In this document: positions 33,903 to 42,260 of the stretch, piece after piece
Layout: the number at the start of each line of letters is the position of its first letter
Position numbering within the stretch: the first letter of the stretch is position 1
DNA from: Lachnospiraceae bacterium KH1T2
GTDB taxonomy: Bacteria > Bacillota > Clostridia > Lachnospirales > Lachnospiraceae
Assembly: GCA_900114405.1 (NCBI GenBank)
Contig: FOSY01000012.1
Coordinates: 38,776 to 102,775 of the forward strand
DNA length: 64,000 nucleotides
Direction of reading: 5' to 3'
The notes under the pieces: model-generated
The model's database searches: none
What the model was told of the DNA's origin: nothing
The model's input: the letters and a program-made list of their open reading frames with translations, nothing else
Made by a program: the position numbers and the translations under genes

Positions 33903-34439
33903 ATGTCAGAAAAGAAGAATCCTATTGTAACTATTACAATGGAAAATGGTGATGTGATGAAGGCAGAGCTCTATCCGGAAATTGCTCCGAATACAGTTAA
34001 TAACTTTATTTCGCTTATCAATCAGAAGTACTATGATGGAATTATTTTTCACCGTGTGATCAACGGTTTCATGCTTCAGGGCGGTGATCCTACAGGCACA
34101 GGAATGGGCGGCCCTGGCTATTCTATCAAGGGTGAGTTTTCACACAATGGCTTTGAGAATAACCTTAAGCATGAGGCAGGTGTTCTTTCAATGGCAAGAA
34201 CAATGATACCTGATTCTGCAGGTTCTCAGTTCTTTATCATGCATAAAGCAGCACCTCATCTTGATGGTGAGTATGCTGCCTTTGGCAAGATCATTGAAGG
34301 AATGGATGTAGTCAATAAGATTGCTGAAGTTGCAACAGCTATGAATGATCGTCCTTTCGAAGATCAGAGAATGGCTTCAGTTACAGTTGAAACATTCGGT
34401 GAGACATATCCTGAACCGGAGAAACTCCCTGAAATGTAA
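33903..34439 (+). CDS. Cyclophilin-type peptidyl-prolyl cis-trans isomerase
   Basis: Cytoplasmic prolyl isomerase of 178 residues without signal peptide. Active-site motifs are FHRVINGFMLQGGDPTGTG (Arg), SMARTMIPDSAGSQFFIMH and LDGEYAAFGKIIEGMDVV. GAAGGA precedes the ATG; one base separates it from the GGDEF-EAL stop. Converges with the histidine-kinase gene at a 2-bp gap; its terminator lies inside that gene. Confidence 0.95.
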   Translation: MSEKKNPIVTITMENGDVMKAELYPEIAPNTVNNFISLINQKYYDGIIFHRVINGFMLQGGDPTGTGMGGPGYSIKGEFSHNGFENNLKHEAGVLSMARTMIPDSAGSQFFIMHKAAPHLDGEYAAFGKIIEGMDVVNKIAEVATAMNDRPFEDQRMASVTVETFGETYPEPEKLPEM

Positions 34440-34441
34440 TT

Positions 34442-35521
34442 TCATAGTGTTATGATAAAGGTGCACCCCTCGTCGGGTGCACTTTTTACTTCTATCGTTC
34501 CTTTATACATATCAACTATGCGTTTAACGACTGTAAGGCCAAGCCCGTTTCCTTCTGTAGAGTGTGAACGGTCAGCCTGATAGAATTTTTCAAAGATTCT
34601 TTTAAGCTGCTCTTCGTTCATGCCGATTCCCTGATCGGAAATTTTAAAGACTAATGTGTGTGTGCCGTCTTCACAGCGTTCCAAAGATATAATGATATCA
34701 CCTTTCTTGGGCGAAAATTTGATGGCATTATCCAATAGATTGATGATTATCTGGCTTATCAGATTAGAATCACCATAGTAAGTTATTTCATTAAGAGAAA
34801 TCTCCAAATTGAGATTTTTCTTATTCCATTTCGTTTCAAGCATCAAAATATCGCGTCTTATCATTTCAGCGAAGTTAAAATAAGTGTTATTTGTTATGAC
34901 ATTTTGACGCTCAAGTTTGCTGATGTTCAAAACATTTGTAGAAAGTGTAGATAGTCTTGTGGATTCTTCGATTATGATGTCTAAGTAGTCGTTTCGATCC
35001 TGTTCACTCAAATTATTTTTTTTGAGCAGTTTGGCAAAGCCTCTTATTGAAACTATAGGAGTCTTAAATTCGTGTGAAAAGTCATTTATAAAGTCTGAAC
35101 GGAACATTTCGTTATTTTGCAGTTCTTCAGCAAGGCGGTTAAGAGATATTTCCATGTTTTTGGCAAGACTGTTTTCTTTTGCGTGAAGATCAAGCCTTTC
35201 TTCAAAATGTCCCTCTGAAAGTCTGTCTATGAAGTCTACGGCAAGTCCTAAAGGCTTCATAGGAAACTTTAATATGCAAAAAGTGAGGAAAAGTCCTATA
35301 AGCAAGCTTATACAGAGCATGGTTGTGATGAAAGTTAAAATAGTTAAAGTAATATATGCACTGAACTTCGGAGGGACATATTTGACGAGACAAACTGTTA
35401 TAAAAGCAGATATTGCCTGTGTTGATATACTGATTCCGAAAAGTAAGAAGCCGATCTTTGCAGTTAATTGTTTTCGTGAATTAAAATTACATTTTTTGTT
35501 GGAAAATTTCTTGAGCTTCAT
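34442..35521 (-). CDS. Sensor histidine kinase, short-loop (intramembrane-sensing) type
   Basis: Membrane kinase of 359 residues. Two spans (about 23-48 and 58-85) are separated by only some ten residues, so it lacks an external sensor domain. HAMP follows, then HisKA with the phosphorylated His in FSHEFKTPIVSIRG, and HATPase with NLLDNAIKFSP, SDQGIGM and GNGLGLTVVKRIV. The gene lies 6 nt after the response regulator and the pair is divergent from an RND pump, which is the probable target. Short-loop kinases often respond to envelope stress or antibiotics. The 3' end contains the terminator of the opposite gene. Confidence 0.94.
   Translation of the reverse strand: MKLKKFSNKKCNFNSRKQLTAKIGFLLFGISISTQAISAFITVCLVKYVPPKFSAYITLTILTFITTMLCISLLIGLFLTFCILKFPMKPLGLAVDFIDRLSEGHFEERLDLHAKENSLAKNMEISLNRLAEELQNNEMFRSDFINDFSHEFKTPIVSIRGFAKLLKKNNLSEQDRNDYLDIIIEESTRLSTLSTNVLNISKLERQNVITNNTYFNFAEMIRRDILMLETKWNKKNLNLEISLNEITYYGDSNLISQIIINLLDNAIKFSPKKGDIIISLERCEDGTHTLVFKISDQGIGMNEEQLKRIFEKFYQADRSHSTEGNGLGLTVVKRIVDMYKGTIEVKSAPDEGCTFIITL
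34461..34487 (+). terminator. Terminator of the cyclophilin gene, inside the opposing kinase gene
   Basis: GTGCACCC (34461-34468) pairs with GGGTGCAC (34475-34482), followed by TTTTT. It lies in the last 16 codons of the minus-strand kinase. Confidence 0.88.
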
Positions 35522-35527
35522 ATATGT

Positions 35528-36214
35528 TCATCCTTTATCATCGTTGCGTACTGCCCTATAGCCTAATCCGCGTACTGTTTCAATCGAAAAAGCTTCGCAA
35601 TTCTCAAAGCGCTTCCTTAATCTGTTAATATGGACTGTAATGGTACTGTCACCTGATTCTGAGTCCATTCCCCAAAATTCGTCCATAAGCTGTATCCTTG
35701 TAAATATCTTGCCTGGATATGAAAGAAGTTTATATAAAAGGAGAAATTCTTTTTGTGGGATCTGTATAGACGGATTGTTTCCTTCTTGTATAGAAAAACT
35801 GTCATAGTCAAGTGTGACATTCCCAATTTTAAGCAGATGCTCAGTAGTGATCTGTGCGCGGCGAAGAAGTGCCTGTATGCGAAGGAGCATTTCTTCCTCA
35901 TCGACAGGTTTTACCATGTAGTCATCTGTACCGGAGCGGAACCCTTCTTTAATGTCGTCAGGCATTGACTTTGCGCTGACCATGAGTACCGGAGTGGCAG
36001 AATCTGATATTCTAAGATCTTTTATAAAAGTATAGCCGTCCATTTTTGGCATCATTATATCTAAAATGATAAGGTCAATCTGCTGTTCTTCAAGCACATC
36101 AAATGCAGCGAATCCATTTTCTGCGCTGAAAGTATGGTAGCCGTTGCTGGAAAGGACTGCTTCCATCAGGCGGCGTGTATTTTTATCATCTTCTACAATC
36201 AATATATTAAACAT
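35528..36214 (-). CDS. OmpR/PhoB-family response regulator
   Basis: Receiver plus winged-helix DNA-binding protein of 228 residues. Receiver: acidic pair in IVEDDKNTRR, phospho-Asp in LIILDIMMPKMDG, MVSAKS and Lys in YMVKPVDEEEM. Output domain from about residue 130 with PQKEFLLLYKLLSYPGKIFTR and TVRGLGYR. GGAAGGGAA precedes the ATG. Partner of the kinase 6 nt downstream. Confidence 0.95.
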   Translation of the reverse strand: MFNILIVEDDKNTRRLMEAVLSSNGYHTFSAENGFAAFDVLEEQQIDLIILDIMMPKMDGYTFIKDLRISDSATPVLMVSAKSMPDDIKEGFRSGTDDYMVKPVDEEEMLLRIQALLRRAQITTEHLLKIGNVTLDYDSFSIQEGNNPSIQIPQKEFLLLYKLLSYPGKIFTRIQLMDEFWGMDSESGDSTITVHINRLRKRFENCEAFSIETVRGLGYRAVRNDDKG

Positions 36215-36536
36215 ATTTGTTCCCTTCCATATGTATTCTCACGGAGCATTTAAGTTAAGCCTCAAATCAGTTAAGGTCATCGTTATATAGATTATATTCA
36301 AATTATATAAAATGAGCATAAACTCAAAAATAGTTTTTGAAAGTTTATTTAAGGTTTATAAATATCGGTTATTATGCAAAAAGATAAAATAATAATGTGT
36401 TAAAACGCACTGTATAAAATAAAATACATTATACATTGTAAAAAGCCTGATATTGTACTTATGAAAATGCGATAATTACTAATGTAGGGGGCTTGCTAAT
36501 CAATACGTAGTTTATGCGTTTTAGGAGGGAAAGATT
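36215..36536. promoter_or_regulatory. Divergent regulatory region between the two-component system and the RND operon
   Basis: This AT-rich 322-bp gap holds no gene. TTTAAG (36249-36254), GTTAAG (36254-36259) and GTTAAG (36270-36275) form direct repeats near the regulator start, and TTTAAGG recurs near 36352. They are plausible sites for the OmpR-type regulator, though the 16-nt spacing is not the usual 11. I could not fix a convincing -35/-10 pair for either direction. Confidence 0.4.
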
Positions 36537-38132
36537 TTGAAAAATTCTGTGGTAAAAAGAATTTTGGCACTTGGCATAGGTGCTTTATTGATCGCATCAA
36601 GTCTTACAGGATGCGGCAGTAAAGCATCAGACACGTCGACAGAAGTTGTGGATACATCGGTAGATGTTGAAACGTCTAAACCTGAGTCAAGGACAATGAG
36701 TATAAGCTCGAATTTTGCAGCTACAGTAGAAGCAGATAGTGAAGTAACAGTAATGCCTAAAGTTGGTGGTGAGGTCACAGCTAAGAATTTTGAGGTTGGA
36801 GATCATGTAAATGCAGGAGACCTCTTATTTACAGTTGATGATGAGTCTGCAAGGATTTCTCTTGCGCAGGCGCAGGCTGGTGTGTCAAATGCAGAGGCTG
36901 CTGTAAAGAGTGCCGAGTCTTCTCAGGCATATGCTCAGATAAACGCACTCGATACTATGGGAACACTTTCTACTACGGAGCAGCAATATTCAAATAATGT
37001 TGATACTGCAAACGCTTCAGTTGCGGCAGCAGCGAACTCTTTGGAAAATGCAAAGAACAGCAGTGATCTTGCATCTAAAAACGTCGATGATCTTGATGAT
37101 GATATCCATGATGCAAAAAAAGATAAAAAGAAACTTAAGAGAATAATCGATGACTATTATGCAGCTAATTCTGATGATGGTAGAGAAAAAGTGCTGGAGG
37201 GCTCAGGATATACAAGCATAAGCAGTGTCGAATCTGCTTATGAGTCAGCAAAGGATGATCTTGAGAAGCTTGAAGACTCTAAAGACTCAACAAAGAATTC
37301 AAAGTCATCGGCGGCTAATTCGGTAGAAGATGCTGAATCAAAATATTACAATGCACAGGAAAGTGCAGCCTATGCTCAGCAGCAGCTTGATGATTTTAGA
37401 AATTACAAGAAGAATACGGCTATAGCAAGTGCGGCAAATAGCATACAGTCAGCGGAATCAAGTGTTGCAAGCTCAAAAGCTTCTCTTGAGCAGGCTAATG
37501 CTTCATTAGATAATGCAAAATTAGCTCTTGAAAATACACAGATCACTTCACCTGTAAGTGGTACGATAACAGCTATAAATGTTTCGCTTCATAATACGAC
37601 ATCGGCAGGAGCTTCTGCTTATGTCATTCAGAGTGATGCAAAGAATAAAATAGTTTTTTACGTCACAGAAGAGACAGCTGACAATATGAAAGTCGGCAAT
37701 GATGCTATTGTTTCCAAAGGCGAAAATGAATATGATGCGAAAATAACTCAGATAAACTCTTCAGTAGATTCTTCAAAAGGATTGTTTAAGGTTGAAGCAT
37801 CACTTGTTGGCAGCGATAACCTTACTGCAGGAACCGATGTAATGGTTCGTACAGTTACAAGAGAAGCTTCAAATGTACTGACAGTCCCGGTAACTGCAGT
37901 TTATTATGAAGGAGAGCAGGCATTCGTATATAAGAATGAAGGCGGCGTTGCTGTTAAAACTGATATTTCAACAGGTATAACAGACAGCTATAACGTTGAA
38001 GTAACAGATGGTATTAAAAATACAGACGAGATAGTGGTCAGCTATTCGTCACAGCTTACAGACGGTTCTAAGATCAATGCTGCAAAGAGTACTGCTGTCG
38101 GTCAGGTTTCTACTGAGGAGGCAGCTGAATGA
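36537..38132 (+). CDS. RND efflux adaptor (membrane fusion) lipoprotein
   Basis: Adaptor subunit of 531 residues with TTG start (36537) and AGGAGG upstream. It has a signal peptide with lipobox SLTGC. The first half-lipoyl segment is VMPKVGGEVTAKNFEVGDHV and the second is TQITSPVSGTITAINV. Between them lies a coiled-coil hairpin of about 250 residues, much longer than in AcrA (about 100). The beta-barrel and membrane-proximal domains follow. The stop overlaps the transporter start (ATGA). No outer-membrane factor is expected or seen. Confidence 0.92.
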   Translation: MKNSVVKRILALGIGALLIASSLTGCGSKASDTSTEVVDTSVDVETSKPESRTMSISSNFAATVEADSEVTVMPKVGGEVTAKNFEVGDHVNAGDLLFTVDDESARISLAQAQAGVSNAEAAVKSAESSQAYAQINALDTMGTLSTTEQQYSNNVDTANASVAAAANSLENAKNSSDLASKNVDDLDDDIHDAKKDKKKLKRIIDDYYAANSDDGREKVLEGSGYTSISSVESAYESAKDDLEKLEDSKDSTKNSKSSAANSVEDAESKYYNAQESAAYAQQQLDDFRNYKKNTAIASAANSIQSAESSVASSKASLEQANASLDNAKLALENTQITSPVSGTITAINVSLHNTTSAGASAYVIQSDAKNKIVFYVTEETADNMKVGNDAIVSKGENEYDAKITQINSSVDSSKGLFKVEASLVGSDNLTAGTDVMVRTVTREASNVLTVPVTAVYYEGEQAFVYKNEGGVAVKTDISTGITDSYNVEVTDGIKNTDEIVVSYSSQLTDGSKINAAKSTAVGQVSTEEAAE

Positions 38133-41100
38133 ATGGTATTGTAAAAGGCGCGCTGAACCGTCCGATCACAGTTATCGTAGCTATATTGGGCCTGGTTCTC
38201 TTTGCGTTGGTTTCTATCAGTAAGATAACACTTAAATTGATGCCGGATATGTCTATACCATACATGGTAGTAAATGTTACATATCCTGGGGCATCACCGG
38301 AGGAAGTCGATGATCTTATCATTGATCCGCTGAGTGATGCAGTTAAATCCATATCAGGAATGAAGAACACACAGGGTATTTCCAATGAAAACTATGGATA
38401 TATCCTGATGGAATTTGAGTATGGTACCGATATGGATGATGCCTACAATGATGTAAAAGAGGCAGTTGATGGCATCAGTTCGTCATTCCCGGATGACGCA
38501 GGTGATCCAAATGTAATGGAAATCGATATGGATGCATCAGATGATATGACTCTGTCTGTTACATCAGATTATCCGGATGTTGACGTACTTTCGCTTGTTA
38601 ATAATGACCTTGAGCCGATGTTCAAGAATGCGTCAGCTCTTTCAGAGGTGACAGTAACAGGCGGTGACGAAAAGTATATCAGAGTAAGACTTTCTCCTGA
38701 AAAAGTAAATCAGTATGGGCTTTCAGTTACATCAGTTGCAAATGCGATAAGTGCTGTGAACTTTTCTATGCCGGCAGGTTCTGCTGATTATGGAGATCAG
38801 GTACTTACACTGTCTACAGAAGTTAAGTATGAAAAACTTGATGAACTTGAGCAGGTTCCGATTTCAACAACTAAGGGTGATGTAATTCATCTTTCAGATG
38901 TTGCAGAGGTAAGCTATGGAATATCTGATAAAACATCACTTTCAAAATATGATGGTAAAGATAATGTCAGTGTAGGTCTTAAGAAGAAGCAGTCTTCAAC
39001 TTCAGTTGAACTTTCTTCTCAGATTAAAAAGATCATTACGCATATTGAAAAGCAGTATCCAAACATTAAAGTTAATATAGTAAATGATGCATCTGACACG
39101 ATCATCGAATCATTAACTTCGGTTGCTAAATCAATTGTTGAAGCTGTATTTTTGGCAATGTTTGTACTCTTCCTCTTCTTTGGAGATCTGAAGGGTGCGC
39201 TGATCGTAGGAAGTTCGATGCCTATATCTTTGCTGGCAACGATCATTCTTATGAACTTCATGGGATTGTCACTCAATGTCGTAACTATGAATGCTCTTGT
39301 ACTTGGTATAGGTATGATGACAGATAACGCAGTTGTTGTCATCGAGATGTGCTTTAGAAAACGTGATGAAGGCATGGGATTTAAGGAAGCCGCATACGAA
39401 GGTACATCAATAGTTATGGGTTCGGTAATCGGTTCTACGATCACATCAGTCGTTGTATATTTGCCGCTTGCGGTAATGGAAGGACTTTCAGGTCAGATGT
39501 TCAAGCAGCTTGGATTTACTATCATCTTTACGCTTGTGACATCGCTTATTTCTGCTATTACACTTGTACCGGTATTCTTTAATATTTACAAGCCGGTAGA
39601 AAAGAAGAAGTCTGTCGTAAATTCAATATTAGACTGGCTTTCTAAGAAGTATGGCATAGCGCTCAGACGTTTCCTTAAGTGGAAAAAAACAGTGCTTTTT
39701 GCTTCTATCATTTCGCTTGTATTGATGGTAATGATGGCAGGACAGTTAAAATCAGAGCTGATGCAAAGTACTGATGAAGGTACTGTAAATGTTGCTGTTA
39801 CATTTAGAAGCAATCTTAACATTGATGAGATGTCTAAGGTAATGGATCAGCTTGAGGAATTTGTTTCAAAAAGTGAGTATATAGAGCATTATACAACCAC
39901 GCTGAATCAGTCGGGCGCAACAGGTTCGATAGCTGCATATGAGTATGATGATATCAAAGTTTCAACTCAGGATATAGTTGATGACTGGAATCAGAAATTG
40001 AATAAATTCTCAAATATAGCAGAAATCAAGGCAAGCTCTGCATCCACAGGCGGATCAAGCATGTCAACATCTGATTCGGTTAAGTATTATCTCGAAAGCT
40101 ATGACATGAAAGCACTTCAGGCAGCTTCAAAGGATCTGCAGGAGTCTATGAGAGGTGTAAATGGTGTTCTTCGTGTAGAGTCGTCAATCGCAGAGTCTGG
40201 TTCACAGGTAAAGATAGATATCAACCCTGTTATGGCTCAGCAGAAAGGATTTTCTGCACAGACACTTGCCGGTCTCATATATAAAAATATGTCAGGAAGT
40301 ACAGCGATAGAAGATGTCAGAATCGATGATACAACTTATGATGTAAAGGTAGAATATCCAAAGGATTATTTTAAGAATGTATCAGATGTAGAGACTATGA
40401 CCTTTACAAATTCATCCGGTGTATCAGTACCTCTTATGGAAATGGCTGAAGTAAGGCTTGAGTCTGCACCGTCGGTAATACGTCGTAAGAATGGAAAATA
40501 TAATGCTGAGCTTACAGTTACAGCAACTTCGACAACAATTGATGATGTAAAAGAAAAGCTTGGCGAATTAGTAAAGACTACAATTCTTCCGGATGGCGTA
40601 AGCTTTGGAACAAGTGCAATGGATGAAATGATGGCGGAGGAATTTTCTTCTATAGGAATGGCTATTGGCATAGCATTCTTCCTTGTATTTGCTGTTATGG
40701 CGATTCAGTTTGAATCGATCATAGACTCTGTGCTGATAATGATCTCAATCCCATTTGCACTTATAGGCTCAGTTGCGCTGCTGCTTATAATGAAAGCGAA
40801 GATCTCAATGTCATCTCTTATGGGTATTTTGATGCTTGCAGGTATCGTAGTTAATAATGGTATCATTCTCATCGATATGGCAATACAGAATCAGAAGTCG
40901 GGTATGGAGACATATGATGCATTGGTCGATGCCGGTATGGGAAGATTAAGACCAATTCTTATCACGACTCTTACTACCGAGCTTGCGATGATGCCGGTGG
41001 CATTTGGACTTGCTAAAAACTCTGAGAATATGGCGGGAATGGCGATAGTAATGGTTGGAGGTCTTGTTGCTTCAACTATCCTTTCATTGCTTTTCCTTCC

Positions 41101-41245
41101 GACATTCTATCTGATAATTGATAATATTCGTGCAAAGATAGAAAGATTCAATCAGAGAAGGAAAGATAAAAAGATTGAAAAACGTGATCTCAAGTCAAAA
41201 GAGAGACAGCTGAAAAATAATAATAAAGATAATAAAGATAATTAA
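38129..41245 (+). CDS. RND-family efflux transporter (HAE-like)
   Basis: Proton-driven exporter of 1038 residues with the twelve-span, two-loop RND layout. The N-terminal ALNRPITVIVAILGLVLFAL, the porter-domain start YPGASPEEVDDLIIDPL and the TM4 motif GIGMMTDNAVVVIEM are clear. TM4 keeps one Asp where AcrB has DD, as in many Gram-positive homologues. The C-terminal LMGILMLAGIVVNNGIILIDM mirrors TM10. The Lys-rich tail ends in an Asn/Lys/Asp repeat. The neighbouring two-component system probably controls it. Substrate unknown. Confidence 0.95.
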   Translation: MNGIVKGALNRPITVIVAILGLVLFALVSISKITLKLMPDMSIPYMVVNVTYPGASPEEVDDLIIDPLSDAVKSISGMKNTQGISNENYGYILMEFEYGTDMDDAYNDVKEAVDGISSSFPDDAGDPNVMEIDMDASDDMTLSVTSDYPDVDVLSLVNNDLEPMFKNASALSEVTVTGGDEKYIRVRLSPEKVNQYGLSVTSVANAISAVNFSMPAGSADYGDQVLTLSTEVKYEKLDELEQVPISTTKGDVIHLSDVAEVSYGISDKTSLSKYDGKDNVSVGLKKKQSSTSVELSSQIKKIITHIEKQYPNIKVNIVNDASDTIIESLTSVAKSIVEAVFLAMFVLFLFFGDLKGALIVGSSMPISLLATIILMNFMGLSLNVVTMNALVLGIGMMTDNAVVVIEMCFRKRDEGMGFKEAAYEGTSIVMGSVIGSTITSVVVYLPLAVMEGLSGQMFKQLGFTIIFTLVTSLISAITLVPVFFNIYKPVEKKKSVVNSILDWLSKKYGIALRRFLKWKKTVLFASIISLVLMVMMAGQLKSELMQSTDEGTVNVAVTFRSNLNIDEMSKVMDQLEEFVSKSEYIEHYTTTLNQSGATGSIAAYEYDDIKVSTQDIVDDWNQKLNKFSNIAEIKASSASTGGSSMSTSDSVKYYLESYDMKALQAASKDLQESMRGVNGVLRVESSIAESGSQVKIDINPVMAQQKGFSAQTLAGLIYKNMSGSTAIEDVRIDDTTYDVKVEYPKDYFKNVSDVETMTFTNSSGVSVPLMEMAEVRLESAPSVIRRKNGKYNAELTVTATSTTIDDVKEKLGELVKTTILPDGVSFGTSAMDEMMAEEFSSIGMAIGIAFFLVFAVMAIQFESIIDSVLIMISIPFALIGSVALLLIMKAKISMSSLMGILMLAGIVVNNGIILIDMAIQNQKSGMETYDALVDAGMGRLRPILITTLTTELAMMPVAFGLAKNSENMAGMAIVMVGGLVASTILSLLFLPTFYLIIDNIRAKIERFNQRRKDKKIEKRDLKSKERQLKNNNKDNKDN

Positions 41246-41256
41246 TACACTTATGT

Positions 41257-41309
41257 AGTAAAACGCTTCTTTGTATTGTAAAATATACAGAGAGGCGTTT
41301 TTACTTTTT
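41257..41309 (+). terminator. Terminator of the RND operon
   Basis: AGTAAAACGCTTCTTTGTAT pairs with ATACAGAGAGGCGTTTTTAC, with minor mismatches, followed by a T run. Confidence 0.85.
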
Positions 41310-41387
41310 GTTTTAATTTTTTTCAAAGTTTCATCACAGTGTTAGGATTATACTATATAAAAATAAGCATTGAATTAGGAGAATCTT

Positions 41388-42143
41388 ATGAAGCGATTAA
41401 ATAAAATTGTAACTGCGGTGATCACGGCAGTATTTATAGCGTCATCGACTTTAACAACATCGGTATATGCAGCAATTCCTATAGTTGAGACGACATCTGA
41501 AGCATGTAATCTTGAAGCTGAGAGCTACTATAATATGCTTCCTACGGGTGTAAAGGAAGCATTTGAAAATCTTGGCTGGACAGTTCGTATTAAAGATCTT
41601 GGTACGGTTAATGCCGAAGCGTCTTCGCTTGGCGCTGATATTTCTGAAGGCGAGTATGTAGCAGGATATACGGATACAGCCTCAAATACAGTTGTCCTTT
41701 CGGATGAATATGCAGCGTATGCCATTAACCATGAAATCGGACATTTTGTTGATATGATAATGAATAACAGCATATCGCAGACATCAGAATTTGCAGCGAT
41801 TTATGCGGCGGAAAAGGATTTGTTTGATGGAGGCGATAATTCTTATGCAAAGACAGATGCATATGAGTATTTTGCTGAAGCTTTTCGGGAATATGTAGAA
41901 TGTGCAGGCTATCTTAGTGCAACAGCTCCACAGACATTTGCATATATTGATGAGCTGATGGCTTCGTATGGAGGAACTTCGACGCTTGGAGTTACGACAC
42001 TCACAAGAGCTGATGATGGAAAGAATTCAGGCTCTTCAGATACAGAGCAGCATTTTGTACCGGATGATCAGCATATTGTAATGATAAGAAATTTCGGCAC
42101 GATGCATAGTGGTATGGAATCCTTAAGCAAAAAGCATATGTAA
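41388..42143 (+). CDS. Secreted zinc metalloprotease, anthrax-lethal-factor-like (ATLF/M34) domain
   Basis: Exported protein of 251 residues with a signal peptide ending near SVYA-A. The catalytic motif is NHEIGHFVD (HExxH). The downstream glutamate is in YEYFAEAFREY, the arrangement seen in ATLF-domain proteins and the Pro-Pro endopeptidases of clostridia. There is no receptor-binding or pore-partner domain, so it is unlikely to be a bipartite toxin; cleavage of surface or matrix proteins is the more likely role. The last 45 residues are a polar tail with no LPXTG motif. A terminator lies between it and CIRCE-clpB, so it is a separate unit. Confidence 0.82.
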   Translation: MKRLNKIVTAVITAVFIASSTLTTSVYAAIPIVETTSEACNLEAESYYNMLPTGVKEAFENLGWTVRIKDLGTVNAEASSLGADISEGEYVAGYTDTASNTVVLSDEYAAYAINHEIGHFVDMIMNNSISQTSEFAAIYAAEKDLFDGGDNSYAKTDAYEYFAEAFREYVECAGYLSATAPQTFAYIDELMASYGGTSTLGVTTLTRADDGKNSGSSDTEQHFVPDDQHIVMIRNFGTMHSGMESLSKKHM

Positions 42144-42150
42144 AATTATG

Positions 42151-42180
42151 ACACGCAGTTTTACGGCTGCGTGTAAAATT
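42151..42180 (+). terminator. Terminator after the metalloprotease gene
   Basis: ACACGCAG (42151-42158) pairs with CTGCGTGT (42167-42174), followed by AAAATTTT. Confidence 0.7.
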
Positions 42181-42190
42181 TTCAAAAAAA

Positions 42191-42217
42191 TTAGCACTCG
42201 CCACTTGCAAGTGCTAA
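42191..42217. promoter_or_regulatory. CIRCE element (HrcA operator) before clpB
   Basis: TTAGCACTC, a 9-nt spacer, then AAGTGCTAA. This matches CIRCE (TTAGCACTC-N9-GAGTGCTAA) in 17 of 18 arm positions. Confidence 0.95.
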
Positions 42218-42233
42218 CAAAAAGTGTTAGGAT
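42205..42233 (+). promoter_or_regulatory. clpB promoter overlapping CIRCE
   Basis: TTGCAA (42205-42210), a 17-nt spacer and TAGGAT (42228-42233). The -35 lies inside CIRCE, so bound HrcA would block it. Confidence 0.6.
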
Positions 42234-42260
42234 GTGCTTGTAAGAGAAAGAGGTGATGAT

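Noticed and set aside
41388..42143. Lethal-toxin component
   Set aside because: No receptor-binding or translocation domain and no partner gene; the protein has its own signal peptide.
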